Positions 5,896 through 7,593 of a stretch of DNA of 7,593 nucleotides are shown one piece after another. Position 1 is the first letter of the stretch. Each line of letters begins with the position of its first letter. The notes below the pieces were generated by a model that saw only the letters and a list, made by a program, of their open reading frames with translations, had not been told where the DNA came from and ran no database searches. A program made the position numbers and the translations under genes. Source of the DNA: Hydrogenophaga sp. (GTDB lineage: Bacteria > Pseudomonadota > Gammaproteobacteria > Burkholderiales > Burkholderiaceae_C); the NCBI GenBank assembly GCA_025458415.1, contig JALOSN010000132.1, positions 1 through 7,593 on the forward strand. The letters run 5' to 3'.

Positions 5896-6883
5896 ATGCC
5901 CATGACGCCGGTTGCCGTTCTGCCATCCGCGCTGGCCGTCCTCACCGACGTCCGCCGCATCCGTTCCTTGTTCAAGCCCGCGCTGTGGCGGAAGCTGGTG
6001 CTGCCCATGTTGGCCTGCGCCTGTGGTGCGCTTGCGCACGCCCAGCCGTCGCCGGCACCCGCCAGTGCGTCTGCGGCGCCACAGCGCAGCCTGAACGACT
6101 GGCTCACCCGCATCCACGACGCCTCGCGCCAGCGCGCGTACGTCGGCACGTTTGTTGTCAGCGCGGGCAGCGACATTTCCACGTCGCGCATCTGGCACAT
6201 CTGCGACGGACAGCAGCAGATGGAGCGCATCGACACCCTCACCGGCGAACCCCGGATGACCGTTCGGCAACCTGATTCCGGAGTTCTACACCCACCGAGA
6301 AGCGGGGACCGACCGGGTCGCAGGCCACAAGGCCCAGGTGGTGGAAATTGTCCCCAAGGACGGTTTGCGGTTCGGTTATCGCATCTGGTCCGAGGTGTCC
6401 ACAGGACTGGTGGTCAAGCTGCAGACCCTGGGATCCGACGGTCAGGTGCTCGAGCAACTGGCTTACTCCGAGCTGCAGCTGGATGCGCCCGTCAGCATGT
6501 CAAAGCTCAGCCGCCTGATGCGCGACACCAAGGGCTACGACATCTACCGCCCGAAGTTGCGCAAGACCACCGCCGAGGCTGAAGGCTGGCGCCTGAGCGA
6601 GCCGGTGCCTGGATTCCAGTCCATGAGCTGCCACGTTCGCGAAGCGCCCGAATCCGGCGGGACCTTTTCGCCCATGCAGTGGGTTTTCTCCGATGGGCTG
6701 GCTTCGGTATCGCTCTTCATCCAGGCCTACGACCCGGCGCGACACCAGCAGGGCAACAGCATGGTGTCCGGTGCCACCCATTCGGTGAGCCGAAAAATGG
6801 GTGATCACTGGGTCACTGTGATGGGTGAAGTGCCCAAGAGCACGCTGGAGAAATTTGCGCGGGTGCTCGAGCGGACGCGATAG
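5896..6883 (+). pseudogene. rseB: RseB (MucB-like) periplasmic regulator, broken by an internal out-of-frame deletion
   Basis: RseB binds the periplasmic part of RseA, shields it from DegS-type cleavage and senses envelope damage. From the ATG at 5896 the first 125 residues look right: a basic stretch and hydrophobic signal segment ending AHAQ near residue 50, then LNDWLTRIHDASRQRAYVGT, SRIWHICDGQQQMERIDTLTG and EPRMTVRQ. At about 6271 the homology stops, and this frame runs on without similarity to 6582. In another frame typical RseB resumes as IPEFYTHREAGTDRVAGH from about 6275 and continues through LRFGYRIWSE, GLVVKLQTL and MQWVFSDGLASVSLFI to the stop at 6883. Around 33-36 codons of the large N-terminal domain are missing (net 3n+2 bp). 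The start could also be the ATG at 5875 or 5902; no Shine-Dalgarno sequence decides it. An assembly error is possible. Confidence 0.85.
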
Positions 6884-6886
6884 CCA

Positions 6887-6911
6887 CGCCCCGCTCCCGG
6901 ACCGCGGGGCG
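6887..6911 (+). other. GC-rich hairpin after rseB
   Basis: CGCCCCGC (6887-6894) pairs perfectly with GCGGGGCG (6904-6911) around a 9-base loop, three bases after the rseB stop. The stem would be very stable. There is no T-run, so it is not a standard intrinsic terminator, but it may mark the 3' end of the rpoE-rseA-rseB message or slow read-through into degQ. Confidence 0.45.
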
Positions 6912-6955
6912 ACATGCTGTCAGGCTGCCGTCGTGCACGCCACCGAAGGAAATGG

Positions 6956-6984
6956 GGAACATGTCACCACCAGGCGAAGTCAGT
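6956..6984 (+). promoter_or_regulatory. Candidate sigma-E-type promoter upstream of degQ/mucD
   Basis: GGAACAT (6956-6962) resembles the sigma-E -35 element GGAACTT. About 16 bases later comes GTCAGT (6979-6984), partly matching the -10 element GTCTGA/TCAAA. DegP-type proteases are classical sigma-E targets, and this sits in the 180-bp gap before the protease gene, about 80 bases from its start. The -35 core matches well, the -10 less so. This is a visual match that could arise by chance. Confidence 0.3.
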
Positions 6985-7063
6985 GCCATCAGCGTGGCCA
7001 TTTCCCCTGTGCGGTGAATCGGTCTCACAGGCTTGAAGATCAACCATCCGAGGAATATCCGAC

Positions 7064-7593
7064 ATGAAGCCAAACCCCTTGCACACCCGGGCCCTGCTGT
7101 CCTTGGCCGTGGCCGCCTTATGGGCCGGTGGTCTGACCACCACGCTCGCGCCGTCGGCTGCGCAGGCGCAGTCCACCGGAGCGCCGCTGGTGCAGGGCTT
7201 GCCGGACTTCACCGCCCTGGTCGATCTGGTGGGGCCGTCGGTGGTCAACATTCGCACCCTCAGCCGGGCCAGCGAATCCGCCAACGGGAACGGAACGCCC
7301 GACGAGCAGATGCTGGAGTTCTTTCGCCGCTTCGGCATCCCGATACCGCCAGGCATGGCGCCGCGCGGTCCACGCCAGGAACGTGGCCCCTCCGAAGAGG
7401 CCGTTCCCCGCGGAGTCGGTTCGGGCTTCGTGATCAGCGCCGATGGCTACATCATGACCAACGCACACGTGGTCGAAGGTGCCGACGAACTGCTGGTGAC
7501 CCTGCATGACAAGCGCGAGTTCAAGGCGCGGGTCGTCGGCGCCGACCGCCGGACCGACGTGGCCGTGGTCAAGATCGAGGCCTCGGGCCTGTC
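7064..7593 (+). CDS. DegP/DegQ (MucD/HtrA) periplasmic serine protease, N-terminal part
   Basis: HtrA proteases degrade or refold damaged envelope proteins in the periplasm. The first 176 residues are in the window; the gene is open at the right edge. A signal peptide is evident: Lys/Arg near the start, a hydrophobic run at about residues 9-30, and a likely cut after AAQAQ near residue 36. The mature part starts with LPDFTALVDLVGPSVVNIRT, typical of the family. A Gly/Pro/Arg-rich LA-loop region with EQMLEFFRRFGIP follows at about 71-116, then the protease fold GVGSGFVISADGYIMTNAHVV with catalytic His135, and RRTDVAVVKI with catalytic Asp165. The catalytic Ser and the PDZ domains would lie beyond the window. 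GAGGAA at 7050-7055 supports the ATG at 7064. DegP, DegQ and MucD names are all used for this position; the part visible cannot separate them. Confidence 0.93.
   Translation, partial: MKPNPLHTRALLSLAVAALWAGGLTTTLAPSAAQAQSTGAPLVQGLPDFTALVDLVGPSVVNIRTLSRASESANGNGTPDEQMLEFFRRFGIPIPPGMAPRGPRQERGPSEEAVPRGVGSGFVISADGYIMTNAHVVEGADELLVTLHDKREFKARVVGADRRTDVAVVKIEASGL

Noticed and set aside
5310..6242. Minus-strand open frame (310 codons) opposite rseA and rseB
   Set aside because: It covers well-recognised RseA and RseB sequence on the + strand and shows no domain; it is long only because stops are rare in GC-rich DNA.
6338..6883. Separate gene starting at a GTG in the downstream rseB frame
   Set aside because: RseB homology in this frame begins upstream of that GTG, at about 6275, so this is the 3' part of a broken rseB rather than a new gene.

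Overview
The window is a GC-rich stretch of bacterial chromosome, all on the + strand. It looks like a betaproteobacterium of the order Burkholderiales, probably Comamonadaceae or a close relative. The gene order (fabH, fabD, fabG, acpP, fabF, small membrane protein, rpoE, rseA, rseB, degQ/mucD) is the usual one for that group, and the protein sequences fit it, for example an RpoE ending in GKRW. The species assignment is inference; no rRNA or other taxonomic marker is present.

Positions 1-4027 hold the type II fatty acid synthesis cluster. FabH starts fatty acid chains (only its last 169 residues are in the window), FabD makes malonyl-ACP, FabG reduces 3-ketoacyl-ACP, AcpP carries the chain and FabF elongates it. 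All catalytic residues that fall in the window are present and these genes look intact. A perfect 8-bp inverted repeat lies just after fabF.

Positions 4072-4542 encode a 156-residue protein with two membrane segments and a CptA/YgfX-like C-terminus. Genes of this kind commonly sit between fabF and rpoE in this group.

Positions 4668-7593 are the envelope-stress (sigma-E) locus: the sigma factor rpoE, its membrane anti-sigma factor rseA, the periplasmic regulator rseB, and the 5' part of a DegP/DegQ-type periplasmic serine protease. This is where the window is unusual. Both rpoE and rseB are broken by internal, out-of-frame losses of roughly 100 bp each, with recognisable sequence resuming in another frame. 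RpoE loses nearly all of region 2, which binds and melts the -10 element. RseB loses part of its large N-terminal domain. RseA is open but may lack a short conserved stretch near its C-terminus. Either the sigma-E pathway has decayed in this lineage or the assembly has lost short segments here; the sequence alone cannot decide. I see no CRISPR array, mobile element, tRNA or rRNA, and no new multi-gene system.
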